64,000 nucleotides of DNA from Tyto alba (Eukaryota > Chordata > Aves > Strigiformes > Tytonidae): positions 7,626,001 to 7,690,000 of the forward strand of contig NW_024881322.1 in assembly GCF_018691265.1 (NCBI RefSeq), in the 5' to 3' direction. The first letter of the stretch is position 1. Each line of letters begins with the position of its first letter. Below the pieces are notes generated by a model, which saw nothing but the letters and a program-made list of their open reading frames with translations, made no database searches and had not been told where the DNA came from. A program made the translations under genes and the position numbers. Shown here piece after piece: positions 1 to 12,200 of the stretch.

Positions 1-1250
1 TAGCCTCACGGCATTGGGAGCGCGGCGCTGGAAGCCGGCGAGGGGCGAGCGGGACCCCACCTCCCGCCTCCCCACCGACACCAACAGACCCGGGAGACGC
101 CGCTGCGGGACGCGACCCGCCGCGCAGCACGGCCAGGAGCAGCGGGGCGCCGAGCGGCCCTCGGCCGCGACACCCACCCCCCGCCCTCAGAGCTCCCACA
201 CGGGCGAGGGGCTGCGCGGGGAGTGGGCGCCGGCCGCACCGGGGACGGAGAAGCCGGGGGGGGGTGGGGGTGGTGGTGGTGGAGGGGAGGCTGTTGGGCG
301 CGGCCCCCGCCTCAGCCAGCCCCGGCGGCGGGATGGCCGCGCCGCTCCCGCTGCCCACAGCGAACCGGCCGCTCCCCCCCCCCCCCCCCCCCCAACCTCC
401 CGCCGCCCCCGTCAGTCGCACCACCTACCCCACAGGCCGCCGCCGGTCCGGCGCGCGCCCCGCCGCCCCCACGCCGCGCGCGCGAGCGCACACGCCGCCC
501 ACGCCGCCACGCAGCGCCGTGCCCCATCCGCCCCACGGAGCCCGCGCAGCAGCGGCGGCGGCGGCGCGGCGCTGCTTCCACACGCACCCCCCCCCCACAC
601 ACACACACACCTCCCGCCCACCTCAGCCCCGCCGCCCCTTACGCTGGCTCGGCGAGGAGGTGGGGCGGCCGCCGGGAGGAACCAGGAAGTGAGCGGCGGC
701 GGCGGCGGGAGGCAGCGCACACACACACACCCCCCCTCCCCTTTGCCCGTCCCGTCCCTTTCCCGTCCCGCCGCAGCGCGGCGTGGGGGGCTCCCCGGCT
801 CACGGGTGGGCGCTGGCCTCAGCCGCCCTGGGTGCTGCGGGGCCCCGCGCGGCCGCGCCTGCTGCGCGTTTACGTCCTGGGCGTGCGGGGAAGGGCCGGG
901 GGAGGGGGGGGGGGGGGGGGATGGAAATCGCGGGTTTTGTGAGGAAAAAATAACGCGTTTTTTTAAGTCGTTTCCTCACGTAGGGCACGGGTGGGCTCCA
1001 GGGCGCCCCTCGGAGCCGCCGTGTTTCGGATCGGGCAGCGCTGCGCTGCAGGTGCGGCGCCCGCAGACCGAGACGCGGCGAAGTTGTCGCGACGCTCGTT
1101 CCACAGCACCAACACCCCGCCCCCCCCCCCCCCCCACACACACACCCCGAGGCATCGCGACCGGCCCTCGCAGCCTCGCCGGGCGCTCGTCACGCGAGTT
1201 TTCACACCCCGGGTGTCTCCCTCAGGCTGGCTTTACTTCAGCCAGAGCAT
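1..1250. promoter_or_regulatory. CpG island, probable promoter (possibly ZDHHC3, minus strand)
   Basis: The sequence is extremely GC- and CpG-rich up to about 1250, with long C and G runs near 374-393, 904-920 and 1120-1135, and then drops to ordinary composition. An ETS-like core (ccaggaagtg) lies at 682-691. On the minus strand a donor-like site (gtaagg) lies at 642-637, just downstream of that ETS site, so a short non-coding first exon ending at 643 is possible. In human the minus-strand gene next to EXOSC7 is ZDHHC3, so this may be a ZDHHC3 promoter. That assignment is inference from synteny. Long open frames here are unbroken only because GC-rich DNA has few stop codons. Confidence 0.55.
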
Positions 1251-2769
1251 GCCATCCATTTACCATATTGAGGTCAGAAGAAAAGACATCGCTTTGCCCT
1301 CGTTAAAAATAACAAACAAGCGGCATCTTTTTTGTCTGGTAACCTTCACTGTTGCCTTGCGTTGGAGAAGGGAATGTGAACGCATGAGGATGCACTCTTC
1401 AGAGCGAGGGGATGCCTTCTGCCATCCCCGAGGAAAAACGAGCCAGACCTGGGCTTCCTCAGCCTTTGGAAAACCGCTGTCTGCACGTAAACAGGATTTG
1501 CTGGCTGGGCTGCCGGATTATGCAAGAATTTGACTCGCATTAGGTAGACTCCAGGCTCGGATGGCAGAGGGAGGAAAGAAAAATAAAATCACTCCTTCCT
1601 TGCAACCGGAACTGTTACCTGCTCTGGGCTAAGCCATGAGACCAGCAGGACTGGGAGCCAGAGTATCACCTCCCCGTGCTCTTCGGGGGGAATCACAAGG
1701 TGCACCTGCATTAACGCTTTGTCTCAGATCAGGAACTAATTTTTACGAGAGTTTCTAATTTCTCTTTACTGTAATTGGATCACACTGCGGAACGTGGGGA
1801 CACAATAGGCACTGCAGGGCCAGATGAAGGGTCCGTCTGTGTGGGATGGCAGCACGGGCTGATGCTATTTAGGGAGAACAGAGAAACCGGGCTGCCTTTT
1901 GCATGGGCACTGCCTTTGCCAGGTGTTCCCTTGGCCCTGCTCACCCCACGGTGCCTGAGCTCCATCTCCCAGCTCAGTCAGGCTCCACCACTGGCTCTCC
2001 CCACCAAGAAGCAGTACACGATCCTCACATAACAATCCTGGCGTGCGGAAACTTAACTCCTTTTGGATGCCAGGAAGCCCTGGGGTGCATCCCAGAAACA
2101 CACCTGCTTTCTGCTTCGACTCCTAATGGATGTGCAACCTGCTAACGGGACCAGACCGGTGCTAGCCCAAAGCAAAACCTCCAAAACATCACTCACTCAT
2201 CAGGTTTGCTCCCACCACCTTGTGCCGCCTGCTGAAGTAGGCACAGCCAGGAATGCTCTGTACATTTAATGAGGTAAGGAGCCTTACAGAACTAGAAGCA
2301 CCTGGATAAACTCCAGCAGCATGCTGTGTAATCCTTATAACACATGGGTCCTTCTCACTCAACTGTCAGCCTGAAGTCAGACAGCAGCTTTTAAAATAGC
2401 TTGAAAATTACACGAAAGAGCTGTGCAAAGAAGTGTGAAACTTACATTAACCACTCATGAAACTTTCAATTAAGGCTGTGGAAAAAAAAAAAAAACACAA
2501 CACCCTTAATTATTGTTTTATTATATAGTATGCGGTTTTAATTACATTTCCCATACTACTTTCCCACGGATAACTGGCACAGGACCAACAGCACTCTCCT
2601 AATGAGAGCATTTCATCTCTTCCCTGCCTCCGCACCAACCTGGCCCGTACTCCACAGCGCACTCGGACCTTTCCCTGAGGTAAAAACCTCTGCGTTTCCT
2701 CGTTTTTCTTGCGGGGTTTATCACTACGCGAGCCCTGGGGTATTTCCACAGCCCCCTCCAGAAGCTTTT
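1251..2769. other. Non-coding interval between two CpG islands
   Basis: I see no convincing exon, RNA gene or mobile element here. The stretch has ordinary composition with a short A tract near 2480-2494. If ZDHHC3 starts at the right-hand island, as the human arrangement suggests, this would be part of its first intron on the minus strand; that is inference. Confidence 0.4.
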
Positions 2770-3016
2770 TACCTTGGCACCGCGCCGACTGAGAGCGGTG
2801 TCGCTGCCCTTTCGGCTTACCATGGCCGTCAGCTTCTCGGGAAGGGGGCATTTCCCGGGACGCGGGGCGCTCAGCGGGCACCACGTCCAGAGCGCTGCGC
2901 CCCCTCCCCGTGAAAGCCCTTCTGGGGGGAGCTTAAGGGCCGCACACCCCCGCTCCTACCCACACAGAGAGGTGGAGACCCGAGCCGGCCCCCCCAACTC
3001 CGGCAGCACGACAGCG

Positions 3017-3112
3017 ATGGCGGCCCCGCCGCTTTCCCGCCTCGGGAGCGGGGCGGCGCGCCGGCGCGGGAGCGGCGCGCGCCTTCCCGCGCCCGCCCTC
3101 CCCACCGAGTGA
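3017..3112 (+). other. Possible upstream ORF of EXOSC7
   Basis: An ATG at 3017 opens a 31-codon frame that stops at 3110-3112, 47 bases before the EXOSC7 start codon. It starts MAAPPLSRLG and is rich in Arg, Ala and Pro, as any frame in such GC-rich DNA would be. It matters only if EXOSC7 transcription starts upstream of 3017. The ATG overlaps the YY1-like motif, so it may be a promoter element rather than a translated start. Confidence 0.25.
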
Positions 3113-3159
3113 GGCGGCGCGCGGGCGCCGGAAGCGGAAGCCCGGTGTCGGTGGTCAGC

Positions 3160-3216
3160 ATGGCGTACGTGGTGCTGAGTGAGGCGGAGAAGCTTTACAT
3201 CGTGCACGGCGTCCAG
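3160..3216 (+). CDS. EXOSC7: EXOSC7 coding exon 1
   Basis: This exon encodes residues 1-19 (MAYVVLSEAEKLYIVHGVQ) and ends in phase 0 before the donor gtaacg. The 966-base intron that follows holds a 19-base T run at 3474-3492. Confidence 0.96.
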
Positions 3217-6200
3217 GTAACGGGCGGCGGCGAGTCGCTGGGAGCGGCCCGGCCGTGGGGCTGCCCTGTGGGGCGTGGGGCAGGGCCCCCGCCCCGGGCT
3301 CGCTCCCTGTGAGTGGGCGTGGGGCGGGGATAAGTTTCAGGGTGGGCGGGGGAGGAGGGAGCGAGCTTTCCGTGAGCTGGTGTCCAGGCGGGAAGTCTCT
3401 GGGGCAGTTAGTGGTCGTCCGGGGTATCGGAACAGAAAGCGGGCTAGGAATAGGGCGTGGATTTGTTTGTTGGTTTTTTTTTTTTTTTTTTTCATTTCTT
3501 GTCCTCTCTCCCCCCTCTTCCTTTCATCTTTATCGAGTTTCTGCCGTTGTGTAGAGTTTTAGCTTGTTGCTAAGCTGAGGAACAGTGAGTGGACCAAGGA
3601 GTAAGAGTGAAGGAGATGTGGGGAGAAGTGCTAAAGATGAGAGGACTGTACTTCTGTACTTCTTGCCAAGTACAGAAACTGTGTTTTACTGCAGAGAAAA
3701 CTACTTTTGTGGGGATGAGCAGTGTAATGCCTGAGGGTGCGTAACGTCTGTTTTGAAATACAGATGAAAGCATTTGGAAGACTGATGGGTTATTTTTGTC
3801 TGCTGAGTCCTAATTACATACATAAAAGTACAGAACTTGTGTGTCCCAAGAAAAAAACATGTTAAGTAAAATACCTTTTAAAGTCAAGACCTTTACAATT
3901 TTGTAGTCTGAAGCTTTCTTTTGGAGTTGGAAGACTTAGTGCTGGAGTCCACATCTATCTGTAGAGAGCTTGTTGCAAGTTCTAGATGAATGAGAGGTAA
4001 ATGGAAAACTACAGCTGGTTCTGTTGTACTCTTAACTATGAGCTGTTGCTTCTACATTCTTTTTATTGCTGTGTTTGGTATAGGAAAAGGAAACTTTAAA
4101 ATCACAGGTTTTTTTGTTTTTGTTTTTTTTTACTTTTTATTACTGATTCCCTTAAGCACAGTATATTGATTGTCATACTTAGGAGGACCTTCGTGTAGAT
4201 GGTCGTGGTTGTGAGGACTACAGGTGTGCAGAAGTAGAAACAGATGTTGTATCAAACACAAGTGGATCTGCAAGAGTAAAGCTGGTAGGTAAACTTCTTA
4301 GGGATTGTGTACCTTGCTGATGAAACGTCTGGTTTATGTAACTAGTTTTGAGAGAAGCTGGGGATATTTGTAGATGGGTTTGTGTGTGTGCGTGTAGTAA
4401 CTCTGTATGTGTATAACTGAAACTATGGGATAAGGAAATAATGACAGAATACGTAATTCATTCAGGCTGGCTTAACCTGCTTGAGCTAGATACACCGTGA
4501 AATACTTGGATGTTCTTCAGTCTGAACTAATCTAACATTTAATCTTAAAAATGTAAATTACTGTTGTGCCTAATCACTGGAAAAAATAATTCTATTCATT
4601 TAGTGTGAAGCAAAACTACTTCTGACGTGTTGACTGGAAAAAGATAAATATACTGTGCAATATTATAAAGGTTCTGCAGAAATAGCTATTTCCAGAACCA
4701 AAATTATAAATGTAGTCATGGATATGAAGAGTGTCGTTCTAATGTAGAGAAAGCTAATATGTATGGTAATTATTTGAAGAATCTTCTTAGGCTTAACGTT
4801 GTCCTTCTAAAGCCTTTCTTTTTTAAAAAAACCCTAATGTTATGTTAAGTTCACTCTGATAGAATGATCAGCGCAGGTAACTGAAAGGTAGAAATGTCAG
4901 CTTACCATAGGCATTTAAATTAAATGAGTAGTTCTGTGACTAATTCCAGTTGTGTGATATGTTTTTCTTTTAACAGGGACACACTGATATCTTGGTGGGT
5001 GTAAAAGCTGAAATGGGGACACCAAAGTTAGAGAAACCAGATGAAGGTTACCTGGAATTCTGTGTTGACTGGTTAGTATACTAGAAGAGAATAAAATAGA
5101 TCTAATAGTTGGAATAAATGACTAATCAGATTTTACCATTCTTCTGAAACTCGTACCTTCATTCCACTAACCTTGGGAAAGGGTCCAAGTAATAGAAATA
5201 AGCTATTTTACTGTTTCAGTAGTGGTGAATGTTCAGAAACTTTCTGCTGGTTCTACAGACCCAAAATAAGTAAAGCAATAGGAGTTAAAGAGTGAAAACA
5301 GGTTAAATAAAACAATCCCAAATTGCATAGCAGCACTGCAGCTGGAAGAGAGCAATGGCTTGGTTACACATGCAGTTAACATGACTTCATGATTACAGTG
5401 ACAGTTGTCTTTTTACAATGATAGAATAGAGAAATTCTCTTTAAAAAATTAAGCATTCAGGAAGAAAAGAATTGACTGATACAGACTGTACATTAGCTGA
5501 ACTTAAAGGTTAGCTTATTTTGTCTGTGAAAGCAGTGGAAAGTGTGTTTTCTACAAATCCATTTGTTTTAAAAAAAGAAAAATTCTTGCTGTAAACTTCA
5601 GATGGAAAATTTAATTAGAAAATTGAGTTATATTTATCGGTGAATCAGTATTTCATTAACTAAAATAGTACTTGTTTTATATCATATTCCTGGCTGTGTG
5701 CTACAAATGGACTATTGTTTAGCCTTACAGTCTTCATAGTGCTTGAATTATATGAAGCTAGAAGAAAACTGAGAGCTCTTGTTTTCAAGTTACTCTGAGA
5801 TAGCATAGTGACATCTCAATGTTATTACAGACTGTCTGCTGTCTGAAACTACAGTATCCATGTCTTGCAGACTTCTTAAAGCTTCTTTATGAAATAATGG
5901 GCTTTGGGAACTTCTCATAAAAGCCTTGGCACTCTCAAGTTAGATGTTTTGCATGTGACATTTCTTTTTATTTTTACTAAAACCAAAAAATGTTGCTACT
6001 CTGATGTTAACCCAGTATACCATTAGTAAAGGTGAGATATGAGAGCTAAGTGTATAAATCTCATAATCTTTCTGACCTAACTGGATATATCTGCCTTAAC
6101 GTTTGTGTATCTCTCAGATTATGCAGCCTGATCTAAGACTGCCTCTAGATGTCACGATGTACTAGTTAACTGTGGAAACTTACGGTTTGTAGAGGGAAGG

Positions 6201-9200
6201 AGTCACCTATCAAATAATGGTTTGTCTATGATTACTGTTCAAAAAATACCAGACAGGAAGATGATCTTCTCAGACGCGGTCCTGCCATTAGAGGGCATCT
6301 CAGCTTGACTGCTTTATAACACTCATGTATGAAATATCCTAAATAGTACCCACTCTGTTCTGGTAGTTTCTATATGAAGAAAGTTCACTGACAGCAGGAA
6401 CATTTCCTTACTATAAAACAAGTAGTCTGTGGGGGTCTTGCCAGTCTGTGACACTTCTTCATATGTAAATAAATGTTAGAAAAACTTTAGCTCATTAGAT
6501 TAATATTAGGTTGTATTTTCTAACTGTTAATATCTGCTTCGTCAGAGGATGGGAGATGTGCAGCAATATTGTGCAAGCTGGATCTTGTCAGTTCTAGAAA
6601 TAGCTAATCCTTACTTTTTGTGACAACATGGACCGAAAGCCTAAATTTTGGAGAAAGGTAGTCACTTCTTGCATGCTTGTGCCACCATGGAAAATTGACC
6701 TCTAGCCTCCAGAAATATCGATAAGACAAAATGTGAAGTGAAGGCAGCTTGTTCTTTGTAAAGGGGAGTGAGATGCTGTCTGTACTCTGGTGCTTTTCTA
6801 GGCTGCCACTTGGTGGTACTAACAGCACTGATACATTGCACCTCCTGGTGAAGTTCCTGTATGTTCTACTTGACCTTTATATTGTTGAAACTAAAAAGAA
6901 AAACTCAGCAGTGTTTGATACCTTAAAATGCTTATTTCACAAAACTTTCATGGTTTCTTATACTGCTGAAAATAATAACTTGCTGGATCACGTATATAAT
7001 TCTTTGCCCCAAAATTTCTTCTATGTTCAATCTATTCTGAGTCCTTAACCTAAAATCTGAGAAGCACCTGTAGTCCCATTTTGAGATGGACTTTAATGTG
7101 AGTCACTGGAAGAGATAATTTTTGGGGCACTGATATGTGATACTAGAAATTAATTATCGTAGAACAAATCTGTGTTCTATGTGATGTCCCTACTACCCAT
7201 CAGCACTGGAAAAGACAGTCATCCTGGCCATTGATGTTGAAAGACTGCTGTCTTGGCTTTTCTCATATTTGAGTTTTGGGGCTGTTCTAATACTGACTTG
7301 TTAAGGATTTTGTTGGTTTTGTTTTTTTGACTGAAGCAAAGATTTATCATTTTCAAAGTGCAAGAAATAAAAAAAATAAAATTCAGACATCTGAATTCCT
7401 GAATGCATTAGATTTTTGTTTGTGGAATTAGGGAAGCAAGGAGTATATTCGTCCAAGTCTGGCCATCTGTTTCTCCACTTTAAAGGCCAGACATGCTTTT
7501 GTTCCAGCTGGAAGGGTGAGCCAATTTGTTATGCTTGCATGGGAGTCTGGATCAGCTAGGATCCTAAATATTATAGATGGAAAATAGTTCTCCAAATCAT
7601 AAGAGGTGACAGTACTGCAGAGCAGCCACATCAGCATGCTCTTAGATGATCCTTAGATATTGTTCCTTTGAGTTTTGTGGGGAAATCTTAACTTAAAACA
7701 AATTTCAGTGCAGTCACTGAAGGTATCACTTGAATTGTGGCTGCAGGAAAGGAGCCTCTTCTTCCCCTCTCTCCCCAACCATAAACCTTTTATCATGGCA
7801 ACTGTTCTTTGTAGAGGCAAGAGGCAAACTAATGAGTTTTGAAAGAATGAAATGTCTTTATGGGTTTTTTTAGGGCACTTCCTCCATTAAAGATACATTG
7901 TCTGTACTGCATGGGATTGAGCTCAGTTTTCAGAGAGTAGCACCATTTGATGCTTGAGTAAAACTGTTTCAAACTCTATAAGCAGGTGTGCTTTTGGATG
8001 GAAAGTGTGGTGACAGTGCCTGACCAGGCAACAACCTGAATCAGTAAAATCCGTGTCGGTAGTGTTACCAGTTTGACTCGACTAAATCCAAACCCTTGTT
8101 AGCCCAGTTCTTTGTAGTGTCATGAGCCTGAATATCATTGTAATCATATTAACACCGTTAGCCAGCATCTGGACCTGAATTCGGGTTTATCTGTTTCTGG
8201 GACTGCCTTGGCAGTCCAGGTGTGTCATAAACATCATGTCTTATGGCTGCCTTCTGGAAGGGTGGAATATTAGTGAAGTGGTTAACTTACTGCTGATTCT
8301 AAAACAGTGAGTCTGCCTTCTTGTTTTAAATGATTGTATGTTTCTTTTGGTGCAAGAACAGAAATCCGGTGTTGGTTGCTTGAAGTAAATACGACTTTGA
8401 GCGAAGAATATCCTCTGTGTAATGAAGCCCATGTATACCAGGAAAATAGCTATAAGCTTTAATTAACTGTTTTATCTCTGTCATAGTTACTTACATCGTA
8501 GATTATAGTATATTAATGGCCTGAGCAACAGATGGGAAGTACTTAACTACTGTGAGAGAAAGGTTTTGTCTAATAACAGCAAGGGTTTTGAAATTCAGTA
8601 GAGATCTGTGGTAGAAGCATCATTAGGCTTTAGGAGGAGTCTCGATTGTCATGCAGTGTGACACTGAAATGGTTTTGAAAGTCTTTAAAATGACATTCTG
8701 TTTGGGAGTAGAAATTCTGTGCTCCACCTGGCTAAGTTCTTTCTGTGCTCCATAAAAGAAGTTTTTTTGGCATTTTCTCTTACTAGTGTGCTAGAGAACC
8801 CCTTTTACAATTTTACCCAGTGTAAATTACTGCAATAGTCGGTAAGCGTTAGGTGGCAGTATTTACCATATAGTCACTATAATAGTACCCTGCTAACTTC
8901 TTTATTGCACTTTGACTGCAAGTAACTGAAGTGTTAAAATAGTAATGAAATTAAGATGTAGTGGAACTTGCAATAATATTCCAATTGAGTCTTATGTGCT
9001 TCCTACTTGCTGTCAAAGAAAGCAGCCAGTTATAATTAAAAATTATAATATTTGTTAAAACTTTATGTTTAGAAATAATAATGAGGTATAGATTGAGGTT
9101 TGTATAATTCTTTTCAGTTTATCATACGAATCATAATGCTTGCATAACCATACTTTAAACAGAATGATCTAGTTAATTTGCATAAAAGCTGCTTCCATGG

Positions 9201-12200
9201 ATAAGGGCTTGTTTAATATCAACCTGAAGATTTGACTCAGCATATTTCCATAATTAAGTTATACTTTCATATAGTCCTGTCTTATAAAATTGGTGTCTGA
9301 TTTTAACACAACTGTGAATATTCCGTGTCACACTTGCAGTGCTTATTCGTCTGGCAAATGTAGTCAGGAAGCATAGGTCAGTGCTTGATTGGCAGTAATA
9401 TTTCTTTTTTTTTTTTTAAAGCATGTATAGTGGTATCTGTTTATAGAAGCAGCAAATAACTTCTGTAAAATCCAGTAGCTCTTTCTGGCATTCTGAGTTT
9501 TCATCAATTCTGCAAAAGAGCAAGTTGGGAGAATCACTGTGAGGTATTTTTTTATAGGCAAGGATAATAATAGGTAATTATATGTACACTTACAGGCTCT
9601 GCAGTCTTGTTGATACAGCTCACTTGATGGTTTAGGTCATACCTAGATACTGTGGATCGTTTTGTTTTAAAGTTGAAGGGATTATATTCCAAGACTTTGT
9701 TTTCTGCTCTATGTCTGTATTCCTGAGGTGTGCCTGTTGGAAGAGCTGAGTTTGTGTCACCGTATAAACACAAAACATACATGAGAAATTGGCACTGGAA
9801 GGTGCCCAGCCAGGAGAATACAAGGCTTTGCTATTAAAGATTTTTGAACATATCAAAATCACTTCTGTGGAATCACCTCTGTTCCTATGTTCTGTAATGA
9901 AAAATTAATTTGAGGGAGGTCTGACTATTTAAAATCAAGATCTGCCATGTGTGCTGCAAGCCCACTGCTTGAGAATGCTCTTGCCCTCTTTAGACACCAG
10001 AGGTTGGGTTCAGAATATTTGTTCGTTGTTTTGCTGTATATGCATCTCTGGACACTTCTGCTCTATTTCATTGTGACTTGGAGGTGGGGGTTTATATGGT
10101 TGGGGGGTTTTGTGTTTGGGGTTTTTGTGGGGGGTGGTGGTGGGTTTTTTTGTTTTTTTTTTTTTTTTTTTTTTGGTAGGCCTCTTTTCTTTGTTAGAAT
10201 TTTGTTCTTAGCTGTGTACAAGGCCCAAGCACCCAAGGTCTTTCTTGCATGACTGCTCATAAACAAAGTCTGTTATGTTGGAATCAGGGAAGTGAAGACC
10301 ACACATTTTTGTCAGATCCCTTCTGAAAAAAAATGTTCTTTAGTTGCTGCTCTCTGTAAGTTGCAGCTGCTGAAAATAATGAGCTGCTGTCTGTAAGTGA
10401 CTAGATAGCAGGGAGTACACTCAGTAAAGAAATTACCAATTAAGGTCAGAGACACATGTCACTTTAAAAAAAAAAAAGGCATATGGCATATTGTACTTGT
10501 CATATTGTCACATCTTTCTCATCTTAAACTCTCTTAATTTAACATTCAACTCTAACAGGCTGTCTTGTTAGCTGTTCTGAATTTGGTACAGATTTCTCCC
10601 TCTTTTTTTATTTTTGAAAGGGTTGTGGTGATAGAAGATGAGAGTGCTTAAGAAATAATCCATGAGAAATTCACCAACTTTAATACTGTAACTTAGGAAC
10701 TGAAGATAGGAGTGGAATTTAATTAGTACCTGAGTTTGTAGCAAAATGTAGGTATATATTATCTGCATCAAGACATTTTCTTATGCAAAACTGAAGTAAT
10801 TTCTTTACAAATAGGATGCTTATACAAATAAGTCCATAGGTAATTCTAATGCTTAATATTTAAGAAATGTTCTTTGGGTATTGACTGCTTCAGAAGTGAA
10901 AGTTGTTTGTTTGTTTGTTTTTTTTCTTTATCTAGTTCTGCAAGTGCTACTCCTGAATTTGAAGGCCGGGGAGGAGAAGAGTTTGGCACGGATATAGCAA
11001 GTACACTCTACAGAGTATTTAGCAGCGAGAGCTGTGTAGACTTGAAATCTCTTTGTATTAATCCCAGAGAGCACTGCTGGGTTCTCTATGTTGATGTATT
11101 GGTAAGTAAGGAAATGAAACTAAGATCCAAGGAGGTTTTTCCAGGTGCTGACTAACTTAGCATAACCATGTGTATTTTCATGTTAAAAAAGCTTCTCATA
11201 ATGTGATATAGTGCTTCACAGCATGGATGGCCGTTTTCTTGTGAATCTATCTATAATAATCATTTGTTCCAGCTTGCTTTTTTTCCTACTCTTCTTGACG
11301 TCACTGCTCCACTGCAGAGCTAATAAAACTGAAGACTCCAAATCTGGCTCAGATAAAAATCAGTGATCAAGGAAATTGCCACTAAAGAAGGCTAAACTTT
11401 TTTCCAAGCTAGATATAATGGCAAATGTGTTGTTTTAGTGAATATAAGTTAGCATGGGTGTACGTTAGCCCTAACATAACTGTTCACCCTGTCTACCTCT
11501 TTGCACTGTTACCGGTATTGATTCAGTAAGGAAATGTTTGGCATAGGCACTTTTTGATGAAAGTTGTATACATAGATTGAATGTAGAAGAGAAACTGAAT
11601 ATTTGTTCCTATTAAAAAATGGTAACTGAATATTATGCATATAAATCTTATGCATGCAGCAGCTCAATTTCTGAATTGTGTGTTATTTAATGCACTCTGT
11701 CATGGGAATTTAATAGAAGTCTTCAAGTCAGACTCTCTTGAGCATTATTTCCAATTCTTATTGGTGCAGAGTTGAGCTTCTACTTGTCAAATTTGTAACT
11801 GAAAATATTTTGAGATCTTATTCACAGGAATCCATTAATGTCTATGAAATAATTTGCAAAATGTTAAGTTGTATTGCCAAAAAAATAAAGGGGTTTGTTA
11901 AATAAAACAGGAACATTTAGACTAAGACCTAAATAAATGTGAAAAGTAGTCCGTTAGGTATTTTAAAAGCAGTAGCATTAGACTAATTATAGTAGATATG
12001 GTACATACTGTTACGTAGTCTGCATACAGAATGATCAAGTATTTACCTCTGCTGAGTGCTTTAACAGTCCTACTCACTGGCTTATTGGAGCTTGGCATAG
12101 TTTGATAGAGAATGAAGTGTCAGTTCTGAGAAATCACACTGGGGCCTTTAGTTACTAGGTAATTACAAGCAGAGGTACAGAGTATTAAATGCTGTGGTTA

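Larger units (their letters stand above)
2770..3330. promoter_or_regulatory. CpG-island promoter of EXOSC7, probably bidirectional
   Basis: The GC- and CpG-rich block surrounds the EXOSC7 start codon. Just upstream of it are two GGAAG ETS-type cores (about 3129-3140), and a gcgATGGCGg YY1-like motif lies at 3015-3023. There is no TATA box, as is usual for a housekeeping gene. On the minus strand a strong donor-like sequence (catg|gtaagc) lies at 2820-2815 and a weaker one (caag|gtaaaa) near 2772-2767. A divergent transcript starting in this island could therefore splice leftwards. In human the ZDHHC3 and EXOSC7 starts are, to my recollection, head to head. Confidence 0.6.

Noticed and set aside
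14..1306. 430-codon open frame in the left CpG island
   Set aside because: It is low complexity (Pro, Arg, Gly, Ala, His-Thr runs), several frames on both strands are open at once, and the C and G runs explain it. No domain is recognisable.
8199..8218. Small palindrome ggactgcc-tt-ggcagtcc in EXOSC7 intron 3
   Set aside because: Eight-base arms are expected by chance in a window of this size and nothing around it suggests a function.
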